NCBI RefSeq assembly: GCF_001625305.1
Contig: NW_017804420.1
Location: 1,566,761 to 1,630,760 of the forward strand
DNA from: Branchiostoma belcheri
Taxonomy: Eukaryota > Chordata > Leptocardii > Amphioxiformes > Branchiostomatidae
DNA length: 64,000 bases
Direction: 5' to 3'
Every line of letters starts with the position of its first letter. Position 1 is the stretch's first letter. Positions 25,473 through 36,689 of the stretch are shown piece by piece. Below the pieces are notes generated by a model that was not told the DNA's origin, made no database searches, and saw only the letters and a program-made list of their open reading frames with translations. A program made the translations under genes and the position numbers.

Positions 25473-25499
25473 GTGATTAGGTAGGGGTCCTCTCCCGGT

Positions 25500-26550
25500 C
25501 AATGTAAATGTGCTTTGCATAACGCCCTTTGGATTAATTATGCACACTGAAGATGGGTATCGGATACAACAGTACGGGTAAGATGGAGTTGAAAAAAAAC
25601 CTATTCCTCTATTCTAAGTGTTTCTCCTTGAAAAGAGCCAGCATTTTAATTTCCGCCTCTCGTGGCAGTTCCCATTATGAGACATTTGTGGCGTGGCTCT
25701 TTGGGTTAATCAAGCACTGGTGTTACGATGGGTATCATATATAACAGTGTGGGTACCGTAGAATAGAGAAAGCCAAAAAGTTCTATTCTAATATAAAATT
25801 CTTTCTCCTTGAAAAGAGACACCGTTGTTAAATTCCGCCTCTCGTGGCAGTTCCCATTATGAGACATTGGAGGCGTGGGTCTTTGGGTTAATTAAGCACA
25901 CTTGTGGTAATATTGGTATCAAATATAACAGTACGGGTACTGTGGAGTTGGGAAAGCAAAAAAGTTCGATTCTAAAAGTCTTTCTCCTTGAAAAGAGACA
26001 GCGTTTTGAATTTCCGCCTCTCGTGGCAGTTCCCATTATGAGACATTGGAGGCGTGGGTCTTTGGGTTAATTAAGCACACTTGTGTTAATATCGGTATCA
26101 AATATAACAGTACGGATACTGTGGAGTTGGGAAAGCAAAAAAAGTTTTATTCTAAAAGTCTTCCTCGTCGAAAAGAGACAGCGTTTTGAATTTCCGCCTC
26201 TCGTGGCAGTTCCCATTATGAGACATTGGAGGCGTGGGTCTTTGGGTTAATTAAGCACACTTGTGGTAATATCGGTATCAAATATAACAGTACGGGTACT
26301 GTGGAGTTGGGAAAGCAAAAAAGTTCGATTCTAAAAGTCTTTCTCCTTGAAAAGAGACAGCATTTTGGATTTCCGCCTCTCGTGGCAGTTTTCCATTATG
26401 ACACTTAACTATGCCGGACTTTGGACTCCAGCCCCACTAAGGACCCCTCCCGTAAAACATATCTCAGATGGTCTTGTTTGCCCAACTGGTATAGAGACCA
26501 GGGCCAAATAGACAGCATTTTGAATTTCAGCCTCTCGTGGCAGTTTTTAT
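25500..26550 (+). repeat. ~180-bp tandem repeat array, five to six copies
   Basis: The landmark TTCCGCCTCTCGTGGCAG begins at 25651, 25833, 26012, 26192 and 26371, giving a period of 179-182 bp. A sixth degenerate landmark lies near 26525. Each unit also contains TTTGGGTTAATTAAGCAC (or a close variant), AACAGTACGGGTACTGTGGA and TTTCTCCTTGAAAAGAG. The inner units are nearly identical and the outer ones more diverged, as expected for an unequal-crossover satellite. Short frames through it are not evidence of protein. Confidence 0.92.
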
Positions 26551-26671
26551 TATGACTTAACTATGCCGGACTTTGGACTCCAGCCCGACTAGGCACTATT
26601 AAAAAGGACCCCTTCCGTTAATATTATCTCAGATGGTCTAGTTAGCCCAACTCGTGTATGGAGACCAGGGC
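26404..26671 (+). repeat. Two ~110-bp direct repeats after the tandem array
   Basis: The segment from CTTAACTATGCCGGACTTTG to GAGACCAGGGCC occurs at about 26404-26505 and again at about 26555-26671. The second copy has an extra ~15 bp after CCCGACTA. A fragment of the 180-bp unit lies between them. Confidence 0.8.
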
Positions 26672-27045
26672 CTTGTGATACAGGCATTTATTGTTTTGTT
26701 TATATGATTCCATAACTAAATATTCTTGCTATGTATATGTACAGCATGTCAGTAGCGGGGATAATCCATGTACTGACAGTCTACAGCCTGTCAATAGCAG
26801 GAAAAAATCCCGTGGGTGGTCGACGCCATCTTGGTTTGACGGCATTATAGAACCGCCGCTCGTGCCAGTGCCGCGAGCCGCGGTGGCATATTAGGCGGTT
26901 TTCCAAACCGAGGCTACCGGCTCGTGACGCGAGACCATCCCAGATGTCATACTCATAGCTGCCAGTGACTGCAGTGTATTCGCGCTTCACTAGGCGGCGC
27001 TTTAGGACCACTGTGTCACGGTCAGGTGTAGGGGTTGACATATAA

Positions 27046-28650
27046 CGTTATATTTACGAAAAAAGCAAGTTAAAAGCGTGAAATTTGTTGTGAAATGTCT
27101 AGTATTTTCTCGATGTAAAATTTTGTAAACGTATGATAGAAAACCGTTTTAATGGTTGAAGTTGTTCTCTTAATCAAATTTATAGCACCTGTGTAAAAAA
27201 ACACGTTTGACATCTTTCGTTCAAAATGGCGCTTTGCTACGGCGGGAATTATTTAATGTTCTGGGACGTTTTTTCGTACAACTTTCCCGGTGCGTTTCAA
27301 GATTCTGTTGGCCGTTTGCCTTTCTTAACTATGTTGTAGAACTATGGGAATATTTCTCAGTAGGTTTATTGCCGTTCCCGCGGTGTTTGGAGGAGAAAAT
27401 GCGGGTTTCCTGACCTGGAGAATATTTGGGAAGACAAGAAAATGGCGAGGTAGCCCCTGAAGATGTGCGTGATTTGGAGACGACTTATTCCTACAGGTAA
27501 CCGTTAAGCAACAAACTATTTGGCAGACATTATTCCATTAATAAGGATAAGAACATGTCAAACTCAACAAGTTACAATCCGTAAAAATGGTGTATTTCTG
27601 TAACTTCTGAGTGATTTGAGATAGACTTGAAAGAACGGCTGATTTTGCCGCGTTTTCTTGAACATTTTCCGTGCGTGGTGTAACGCTAGGTCTCATTTGT
27701 CAATTCTACAGTTCATATTTGTCAAAAGCAACGATAACAGAAACTTGTCTTTTGTTTTTAACGGCGTGGTTCAAACACCTGTTGGAATGTGCGCGCGTGC
27801 ACAATTAAATCCCTCTGATGTCCCCTCCCAAAACCTCGCTTAAATACAGTAAGGCTGGAAACTCCGGTTCAAATCGTCGAAATAAACACAGCATAGAAAG
27901 CTTGGAAACTTCATCCCGTATTTTTCTGTAAACGGGTAATAGAAAGACTGAGTTAACCGTGTTTTTTGTTGAAGTTCTCTTTGTAATTAAATTAGAAGCT
28001 TTTTGGACAGGGCCACATGATTGAACACCTGTGTAAAATAAGCACATGTTGCTTGTCTCGTTCAAAATGGCGGTTTGGTACACTGGACATGTTCTGGGTT
28101 GTTATTTTTCTCCAACTTTTGGGGAACTTTTACGGGTTTTTATCGGTAGAATGTCTTTCTTAACTGTGTGGTGGAACGATGGAAAAATTTAGAAGTAGAA
28201 TAAATGCCGTTCTCGTGGTGTTTTCAGGATAAAATGCGGATTTCCTAACCTGGTGGATTTTCGAGAACAAAATGGCGAACAATTGTTTGGTTTGAAGACA
28301 ACATCGCTTTTTCTCACAGGTAAGCAACAAACAATTTGGCAGACATTATGTTGAAGAACATGTCATATTCAACAAGTTATATTCCGCAAGAAATGGTGCA
28401 GTTCTGTAACTTCCGAGCGACCATTCCCTTTTTAAGACAGCCTTTGAAAGAGTAACGGAATTTTGCCGCGTTTTGTTGAACATTTCCCATGTGTGGTGTG
28501 CTAAATATATGCGTAAGTCTAATAAGTCAAATATGTAACGTTGCGAGTTTAAATTAGTAAAAAAAGAATGCGTCCATTAAAGCTGTCTTGTGTTTTTCTC
28601 CACGTGGTTCAAAACTACCTCTTGGAATGTGCACGTGTGCATGATGTAAT
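27046..28650 (+). repeat. Two diverged ~0.8-kb direct repeats with leader-exon-like structure
   Basis: Copy A spans about 27046-27840 and copy B about 27880-28650. Shared landmarks in order are ACACCTGTGTAAAA, GTTCAAAATGGCG, CTTTCTTAACT, TGCCGTTC.CG.GGTGTTT, AAAATGCG.GTTTCCT, AAAATGGCGA, a CAG/GTAA junction followed by AGCAACAAAC, and TTTTGCCGCGTTTT. The AAAATGGCG contexts and the CAG/GTAA donor suggest duplicated first exons of a + strand transcript. The possible ORFs end quickly and differ between copies, so they look untranslated or decayed. Confidence 0.7.
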
Positions 28651-28857
28651 GACCAAGAACAAACGATGTACGGCGCTGGTTGGTCGTAATTGTCCAATAA
28701 TTTTGTGCCTAGTTTATGCATATATTATGCATATACAGCTTCATATTAAGAGTTTTTAGTTGTTGTTGCTATCAATGTGGTCACAATGTTATCCATGCTG
28801 TTTGTCAGTTTTGAAGTTTAAATTAAGAAATCTACAACTTTAACCATTGGTCTTTAG

Positions 28858-29565
28858 GAATGACAAGAGAATACTTGTGATGACAGACGCACAAGAAGAT
28901 TAGACCAGGAGTATCAGGCAAGGTGGGAAAAATCTGCATTGTGTATTTAAGGTACCATTTACGCAAATTACCATTGTCTCAAATAATACCATGTGTGTAA
29001 CTCATAGTGTTGTTTAGTTAGGTGGCTGCTGATTGATGCAATACTGATGGCTCCTGTCTAAACCTGACCAGACCAGACCAGACCTATAAGGTGAGAAATC
29101 TAAATTCTGCATTGACCTACAATTTACTTGGTGTTATTTGAAACAAGTGTATAACTTATAATGTTGTATAGTTAGGTGGCTGCCGACTGATGCAATACAG
29201 ATGGATCCTGTCTAAACCTGACAAGAGAAGTTCGGATCAGAGTCATCAGACCAGTCTTGTTGGTGACTTTAAGGCCCAAGAGTGAAATGAAGAGTTTGTA
29301 CAGGTGAGACAATGCTGCACAAATTTTGTTATTTTTGCTGCTATTTATTGAGAACTCTGAGACACACCAATGACACTAAAACATCCTTTGAGTTTTAAGA
29401 ATGTATCAAATATTTCTTTCACAATCATTTAATGTTGCCAGGATATGTGTTTTTTTTTTTTACATCACACTTAGTATAACTATTCTTCTATATACTAGTA
29501 GTTAGGTGTGTCCTGATGTTGCTGTTCTGAGACACCTGTGAAATGAAGACATTCCAAAAGTAAGT
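28858..29565 (+). other. Left-arm exon-like modules bounded by splice consensus sequences
   Basis: Four units end in donor-like sequences: about 28858-28921 (CAAG/GTGGGA), 29016-29091 (AAG/GTGAGA), 29168-29305 (ACAG/GTGAGA) and 29499-29560 (AAAA/GTAAGT). The second and third start TTAGGTGGCTGC after TTTAG or TATAG, and the fourth starts TTAGGTGTGTCC. Stops occur in all frames, so if transcribed they are leader or lncRNA exons. Compare the longer series in the right arm. Confidence 0.5.
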
Positions 29566-29731
29566 CTCTGTATTTCACAACATACTTGCAAGTCTAAGGC
29601 CATACTGGTTTGATTTTATGGATGACATCATTAGGGCACCACCAAGCTGATGGGAGCATGTGAAAAAAAAGTTGCCAATCCTTTTCCAATGCTTTGGACC
29701 TTTACACTTCTGAAACACTTCAGGTTACACA

Positions 29732-30524
29732 CAGGGTTCTAGCCAGCGCCCGTTTTCCCGTCATTTGACGGAATTTTGCCCAATCTGTCATGTTTGTCGG
29801 ACAAAAATCCATGCATGTAAACTGTAAAGATATGGCCAGAACTTCTATATTTCTAAGATCTTCAGGAAATTGGTGCAAATTTTCGGCGAAGAACATATAA
29901 ATCATTTCTTATGCCTACTCGAGCTCGGCGACGACCCAGCTAGCCCGTAACAGAGGCATTGTGGCCGCCCGAGGCGGCTTTACGCACCCCCCTCCCCAGT
30001 CATTTTCACGAAAAATGGTAAACAGCGCCAGAGTTCCACAGCAGAATAACGAAGTTTTATAATAAGGCCACTTTGTGTGGATCGATCTCCGTTTTCTTGC
30101 GATAGTATTTATATTGAAGTACAATACATTTTCAAAACGTATTTCTTTGGTCGTTGTCACATGTTGTTTATTTATCTTATTGTCATGTACAGTTAGCAGC
30201 GTGTGTCTTGAGTCGAGCCATTGCTTTATTTTATTCTTATGTGGCCGTTAGCACATGTTGTTTTAACAGACAGCAATAATGAACAATAGAACAGAGTCAA
30301 CAGACGTCGGCACGGTCCTTGAAGTCAGGTTTCCCCACCGTGCGTGAGCCCGCACGCTTGGAAAAGACGCAGCACCGTGGCTCATTCAAATTTGCTAGAT
30401 TTTTTTAATGACTTTACCCACGATTTTTGACCGTCAATGTTGATGGTAAGGACTTAAATTTTTACCGTCCTAAGGGACAAAATACCGTCAATTGACTGTA
30501 AAACGGGCGCTGGCGAGAACCCTG
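29732..30524. mobile_element. hAT-like non-autonomous DNA transposon, 8-bp TSD
   Basis: The element begins CAGGGTTCTAGCCAGCGCCC and ends with the near-complement GGGCGCTGGCGAGAACCCTG. Terminal homology extends about 40 bp through CGTTTT and TTGACGG. The flanks carry an identical 8-bp duplication, GTTACACA (29724-29731 and 30525-30532). An 8-bp TSD with CAGGG termini is the hAT hallmark. The 793-bp interior has no transposase; its short minus-strand frame (29915-30160) shows no recognisable domain. It interrupts the left arm at a position where the right arm has no counterpart. Confidence 0.92.
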
Positions 30525-30842
30525 GTTACACATCACACTTTACAGTCACCTGAGCTACAAGGTATGTCACACTTTTCTGGATTCTGTTTCCAGCGCTTTG
30601 GACCTTTACACACAACATCCTTTGACATTTTATGGATCGTTGATATTAATTTGATGTTAAAGATTAAAAGAGCTTAAAGTTGTCTTTGCATAGGGTCTTT
30701 TGACGTTGAGAATAAAGTTGAATGTGGCTTATAATTTTAGCCACATTCTGTCATAAACTTGCATGTTGTGTGAAATAATATGTTGCATTTCAAGGCCAAT
30801 TGCTGTTGTCAACCCAGTGACTTTTGTTTCTGTTATTTCAAG

Positions 30843-30922
30843 ATATGGACCCGGAGACCGGACTGCAGCAGGAGGAAGAACCTGGCTTTAGTAGGCAGGG
30901 CTGTGTGAAAGAAGATGGGGAG
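30843..30922 (+). other. Possible short coding exon, left arm of the inverted repeat
   Basis: An ATG at 30844 opens a 26-codon reading (MDPETGLQQEEEPGFSRQG and a short acidic end) to a GAG/GTGAGT donor at 30922. TTTCAAG precedes it as a possible acceptor. I know no family with this sequence and cannot find a downstream exon to join. The right-arm counterpart (about 32515-32600, minus) has ATGCGG in place of ATATGG and a small deletion, so the frame is not conserved. That argues against a protein, or means only one copy still codes. Confidence 0.35.
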
Positions 30923-31039
30923 GTGAGTATGGTTTCTTTATTAACACGAGACTACACTCCACATGCACACACTTGCACTCACATTTCTCTTTTTCATGAG
31001 GAGCCATTTAACGTTTATTGTAGCCAGTGACTTCAGTTT

Positions 31040-32370
31040 CATGTCAAGCAACACTGAAAAATTCTTCATATTGTATGGTTGAATGCCAAATTACCCCAAA
31101 ATTGTTGCTTCAGACCTTTACACTTATAATAAATTCTTCCGCCGAAAAACGTCGCATCTAAGCCGGCTGCATGAATTCCACGTTGTTATCCTCTTCATAT
31201 TGTATGAATCCAAAATTGCCCCCAAAATTGTTGCTTTGGATCCTTACACTTAAATTCTCCTGCTGAAAAACTCCGTATCTTGGCCAGCCACATTAATTCC
31301 TTAGTCATCCTCTTCGTATCGTATGCATCCCAAATTGCCACTTTAGACCTTTGTTTACACTTAAATTCTCCCGCCAAAAAAAAATTAATTGGCACCCTCA
31401 CCTGGTTAATTAATTGGATTAAGTTTTCCCGCCAAAAAACTTAGTATATAGAGCACTCTAACCTTGAACTTGTGCCCCCCTCCCACTCTTCCTTCCCACA
31501 ACTCAGAGTATGATAGTTACACTGTTCTCTAGACTTCTTCGAACATGTAGTCACCACACTTCTACACAAACACTTTGTTGATCGACTGCAGTTTTTGCAC
31601 CACTTAGACTGTAGAATAATCTCTCGCTCTCCTGGTCAGTCAATTGCACTGGTATACTGATGTGTCGAAGCATCAATGTCTCCGAAAAGACATCCCCCGG
31701 GGAGTACACTTAGTGCATTGACCGACCAGGAGAGCGAGAGATTATTCTAAAGTCTAAGTGGTGGAAAAACTGCACTCGATCAACAAAGTGTTTGTGTAGA
31801 AGAGGGTGGTGACTACATGTTCGAAGAAGTCCAGAGAACAGTGTAACTAACATACTCTGAGTTGTGGGAGGTGGGTAGGAAGAGTGGGGAGGGGGGCACA
31901 AGTTCAAGGTTAGAGTGCTCTATATACTAAGTTTTTTGGCGGGAAAACTTAATCCAATTAATTAACCAGCTGAGGGTGCCAATTAATTTTTTTTGGCGGG
32001 AGAATTTAAGTGTAAATAAAAGTCTAAAGCGACAATTTTGGGGGCGACAACAACAATGCAGCTGGCTGTAATACAAAGATTTTCGGTGGGAGAATTTAAG
32101 TGTAAAGGTCCAAAGCGACAATTTTGGAGGCAATTTGGCATTCATACGATATGAAGAGGATGACGAAGGAATTAATGTGGCCAGCTAAGGCACGAAATTT
32201 TTCGGCAGGAGAATTTAAGTGTAAAGGTCCGAAGGGGGCAATTTGGCATTCACGATACGAAGAGGATGAGTAAGGAATTAATGCGACCGACTAAGATACG
32301 AAGTTTTTCGGCGGGAGAATTTAAGTGTAAACGTCTGAAGCAACAATCTAGGGGCAATTTGGCATTCAAC
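31040..32370. repeat. Mirrored ~90-120-bp tandem repeats near the palindrome centre
   Basis: The motif GGGAGAATTTAAGTGTAAA recurs about every 87-120 bp in the right arm (near 31996, 32083, 32203 and 32309). Its reverse complement recurs in the left arm (near 31130, 31250 and 31365). Units also contain a CAATTTGGCATTCA block and an AAGAGGATGA block. The unit number and spacing are largely mirrored, so the tandem amplification predates the inverted duplication or has been homogenised. Confidence 0.75.
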
Positions 32371-32514
32371 CATACAATATGAAGAATTTTTCAGTGTTGC
32401 TTAACATGAAATTGAAGTCGCCGGCTACAATAAATGTTAAATGAAAAAAGAGAAATGTGAGTGCAAGTGTGTGCATGTGGAGTGTTGTCTCGTGTTAATA
32501 AACAAACCATACTC

Positions 32515-35500
32515 ACTCCTCCCCATCTTCTTTCACGCAGCCCTGCCTACAAAAGTCTGGTTCTCCTGCTGCAGTCCAGTCTCTGGGTCCGCATCTTGAA
32601 GACAGAGAAACAAAAGTCACTGTATTGACACTTAGCCTTACTAATGCAAGATATTATGTCACGCAACATGCAAGTTTATGACAGTAAGAATGGAGCTAAA
32701 TGCTGCCTGTAAAGGTCCACAGCACAGTGCAGAAAGTGTGACATGCTGTATCTCAAATGACTAAAAGTGCAATGTGGGACCAAGGAGGTTATACTACAGA
32801 CACTATAACTTCTTTCGTATGAGTAATTGTTTGAAGATGTGAAAAGGAGTCTAGAAAAGTGTGACATACTGTGTAATTAAAAGCAGTGAAAGCTCTAGTG
32901 ACTGGATGATTGGATTTTAGGATAGAAATGTATTAGCCTGGGTTTGTTGCTGAACAAATGAACTATACTCACAAGTTACAAGTGTGCCCGCTGTCTTCAT
33001 TTCCTTCTGCATCTTCAAGTCAACTGGTTTGCTGTCAAAGCCATCATCACAGGTTTCTCCCAGACTGGACAGCCAGCACACACCTAAAAATAAAAGGATG
33101 TGTTAAGGAAAAACATCCCCAGGCAACACTGAATAACCAAACTAATGATAGCATCATGCAATTCAACTATCCCATTGATTGAATAGATTTTCAAAGAGTT
33201 AGGCTCTAGAAAACTGTTACACCTTTACAGTTCTTATTGATAATAACGTGAGGCATGTAAGTTGTCAAGCAAGTTGCTTGAATTTCAAAGTGTTACTAAT
33301 AGCAAGCTATGCCACAGCTTTTAATACATCCAATAGAAAAGGAAAAATCTATGACATTGTTGTTAAGTATTGTCTCACCTGCATGAACAGGTACAAACTC
33401 TGTGTCTTCAGGTCAACTGGTTTGCTGAGCCGTCATCACAGGTTTCTCCCAGTCAGGACAGGAACACCAGGACACACCTAACTAATATAATGAAGAATTA
33501 GTGTGATGCTCCCCCAAAATTTTCAGACAACTAGGTGACTATGAAAGTGATAAAATCCTGCAATTTAACTACCAGTATCCCTTTGCTTAGATATGTACAC
33601 AGTGTTAAAAGTATCTTGTGATGCCTCTGAGGTCTTAACACAGAAAAAAATAAAGTTGAAAGCATTGTCTCACCTGTACAAACTCTTCACTCTGTCGTTA
33701 ACTTCAAGCTGTCTCATATAGCCTGGTTTGGACAGGAACATCAGGACTGCTAACCCTAATTATACCTACATAATCATAAAAGAACAATTGATGCCAGGTA
33801 CATTACTATGGGTAACTAGCTACCAGGTAAAGATGAACTCTGGTATGCAACCTTTTACCTCTTCCTAGAAATGTTGACAAGTGCTCAAGAAGTGTAATAT
33901 ACTAGTCATCTATTCAACTGCACAACACACATGCTGAGTATGCAGGAGGGTCTGCAAAACAAAGGCCGGACTTTCAAGCCACATGAGAAGCCACCAGAGG
34001 CGCCAAGATAGTCTATCGTAGACTGAACTGCCAAAGAGCTATTCAAGTCAAAGGCAATACAAAATTAATGTGAAGGATGTTTTCTTACACTGTGTTATTT
34101 CTATAAAAGTGTAAGACATAAGGGAAGACTGCTAGGGTCAAACAGATCTTCCAAAGCACTTACTGGGTATTGTCTCACCTGTGGATATTGTTGTTGTCAT
34201 CTTTCTCTTGTGTCTCTAAATCACCAGATCTGGTCAAATCTTCTCTTGTCAGGTTCAGACAGGAGTCCTCTCTACTGCATCAGTCAGCAGCCACCTAACT
34301 ATACAGATATTAGAAGTTACACACTTGTCTCAAATAACATCAAATAGCTGGTAATTGAAATGCAGAATTGGGATTTTTCTCACCTGATATTCCTCTTGGG
34401 TCTTCAAATCATCTGGTCTGGTTCAGACAATAGTCCCCACTACCGCATCAGTCAGCAACCACCTAACTATAAAAACATTAGAAGTTACACACTTGTCTCA
34501 GTTAACACCAAATAATTGTAGAAAAAATTGCATAATTGGGATTTTTCTCACCTAACAGATGTTCCTCTTGGAGCTTCAAATCATCTAAAGTGGTCAGGTT
34601 CAGACAGTAGTCATCAATACAGCATCAGTCAGCAGACACCTAACTATACAAACATTAGAAGTTACACACTTGTCTCAAATAACGAAGTAAATAGTAGGTT
34701 GAATGTAAAATTCAGATTTTTCTCACCTGAGAGTCATCTTCGGTCTTCATATCACCTGGTCTGGTCCAATCTTCTCTTGTCAGGTTTATGAAGAATTCAC
34801 CACTACTGCATCAGTCAGCAGCCACCTAATTATACAGATATTAGAAGTTACATACTTGTCACAAATGACACCATTCATAGTTGTAGGGAAAATACAGAAT
34901 TCAGCTTTTTCTCACCTGATATTCCTCTTGTGTCTTCAAATCATTTGATCTGGTTCAGTCTGTCTTCTCAGGTTCAGACAAGAGTCCTCACTACAGCATC
35001 AGTCATCACCTAACTATACAGACATTAAATTTCAAATTGGTTTATTCAGAGAAGCATATTGCAGCCTGAAGGCTGAATTGCATGCTTATTTACAGTCAAT
35101 GGATATATAGACTTAGACTGAATTTTTAAAACAGGTACAATTCTAAAATCATTATGCAACAAATTTAAAATCACATTAAGAGCAGTAATTAAACAACATG
35201 TAGTTATATAAGCTTAGTCAACTAATATCTGGGGGAGTCTCAGTACGTTAAGTGGCAGTCAATCAAATCGTGAGAAAACCCTATACAACCGTAGCTTAAG
35301 CAGTTCATGTAAATATTCGTGGCATAGAGTCGTTACAACTGAGTGTCGTTACTGTAGTAGAGTCTCAAAGCTCGTGGTATAAAGGACATTGAATGTCTTT
35401 TGCTTTTACTTCTCATTGACTGATGCCGACTTCCCCTGCGGAGGTTGTAGTGACTGGCCAAGGGGGTAGTGATGAATCCCCAGAGGGGAGAAGTACTGTC

Positions 35501-36300
35501 CTTTAGGATACTTTCAAGTGTTCTCAGTGTAGCTCTCTCGCGCCTGTTTGCTAGGGTAGGGAGTGCGTCAGCAGGTAGCCCGATGATCCTGAGGCAGCGC
35601 TTCTGGATTGATTCTAGTGAGTCTGACAGGTGTTCAGGAAGTCCGCCCCAAACCGGGCTAGCATACTCAAGAATAGGCCTTATGAATGTCAGGTAGATCT
35701 GCATAAGGACATCTATCGGGAGCCCCGCCTTCTTAGCAACACTAAGGTAATACATTCTAGGTCGAGCTCTGATCATCATGTACTCAATATGGGCGTCCCA
35801 CGTCAGGTCAGCAGCGATATAGACCCCGAGTAGTTTAAAAGAAGTGACTCTTTCGATCACCTGGCCTGATATTGTGGGTTGGGGAGGGATAGGTACATTG
35901 GGCTCTTTCCGTGCACTTATAACCATGTCTTTGGTTTTCTTCCCGTTTGCGGCAAGAGAAAAGGACCTGCCCCAGTCATCAATAGAGTTCAGTGCCTTTT
36001 GAGTCTGGCCGGGCAAAGACCCCATCAGTGCCTCAGAAGTTGTCAAGTCATCAGCATACTTTACAGGGGCGACAGATGCTGGTATACTGGCATCCAATGA
36101 ATTGATGCATATTACGAACAGAAGAATTAGAATTTATGTAATTAGAAGTTACACACTTGTTTCAAATAATACCAAGTAAATGGTGGGTAAAATGCGGAAT
36201 TTTTCTCACCTGATATTCCTCTTGAATCTTCAAATCATCTGATGTGGTCCAGGGTCAGACACCAGTCTTCACTACCGCATCAGCCATCATCTAAGCATAC
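32515..36300 (-). other. Right-arm series of exon-like modules with splice consensus sequences
   Basis: Minus-strand units lie at about 32965-33090, 33380-33482, 33673-33765, 34180-34305, 34382-34470, 34551-34646, 34728-34830, 34916-35015 and 36209-36297. They begin near TATAG/TTAGGTG and end CAG/GTGAGA, CAG/GTGAGAAA or similar. The 34.2-36.3 kb units are near-copies of one another with 170-190-bp spacing (TGACTGATGC, CTGAACC, GATTTGAAGA). All frames contain stops. The array looks like a tandemly amplified non-coding exon plus its intron flanks. Confidence 0.55.
35030..36125 (-). mobile_element. 5'-truncated non-LTR retrotransposon (LINE) with reverse transcriptase remnant
   Basis: A minus-strand open frame (36097-35333; homology starts near 36120) carries RT landmarks. 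LLFVICINSL lies before the start, then KYADD (catalytic motif C), a KLLGVYI motif E-like block and the downstream PILEYASPVWGG thumb region, ending at a stop at 35333. The frame therefore covers only the RT C-terminal half; the endonuclease and RT fingers are missing by 5' truncation. The 3' tail runs to about 35030 and ends AATAAACCAATTTGAA. The YADD and ASPVWGG signatures fit the jockey/CR1-type LINE group; the exact clade is uncertain. It interrupts one exon-like module (ACATTA on one side, TTAGAAGTT on the other). Confidence 0.88.
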
Positions 36301-36343
36301 AGACATTATAAGTTGGACAATTGTCTCAAAATAAAAACTAGCA

Positions 36344-36365
36344 ATGCACACACACACACACACAC
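36344..36365. repeat. (CA)n microsatellite
   Basis: There is a run of about eleven CA dinucleotides just outside the outermost right-arm exon-like module. Confidence 0.9.
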
Positions 36366-36689
36366 CTTAAATATCTTTACTTTAAAACAAACACATACCT
36401 TGACCAAAACTCTACATAATAACCATAAACACGGGGATAGAAACAACAATAAAATAAATCAACCGCCTTTGTGTGGAATACAAAAAAAAACTTGGCGCAA
36501 AATGTTTTGAAAACAGGAATTGCTACCTTCAAGCATAGTCATCTGTAGTGTTTGCGCCAGAAATACTTGGGCTTGGTCATTGCTATTTACTGAATTACTC
36601 TAAAATGGAAACGAACAAGCCGTATGAAATTGCCATTTTGAATTGACCATACCAAACTTATTTTTACACGGGTGTGCAGAACAGCCGTG

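Noticed and set aside
25500-26550. Regularly spaced repeats that might suggest a CRISPR array
   Set aside because: Units are ~180 bp, almost entirely repeat with no unique spacers, and the genome is clearly eukaryotic.
27866-27876. GGTTCAAATCG, resembling a tRNA T-arm/B box
   Set aside because: No matching acceptor stem, D-arm or A box at the proper distance; it lies in the repeated leader unit.
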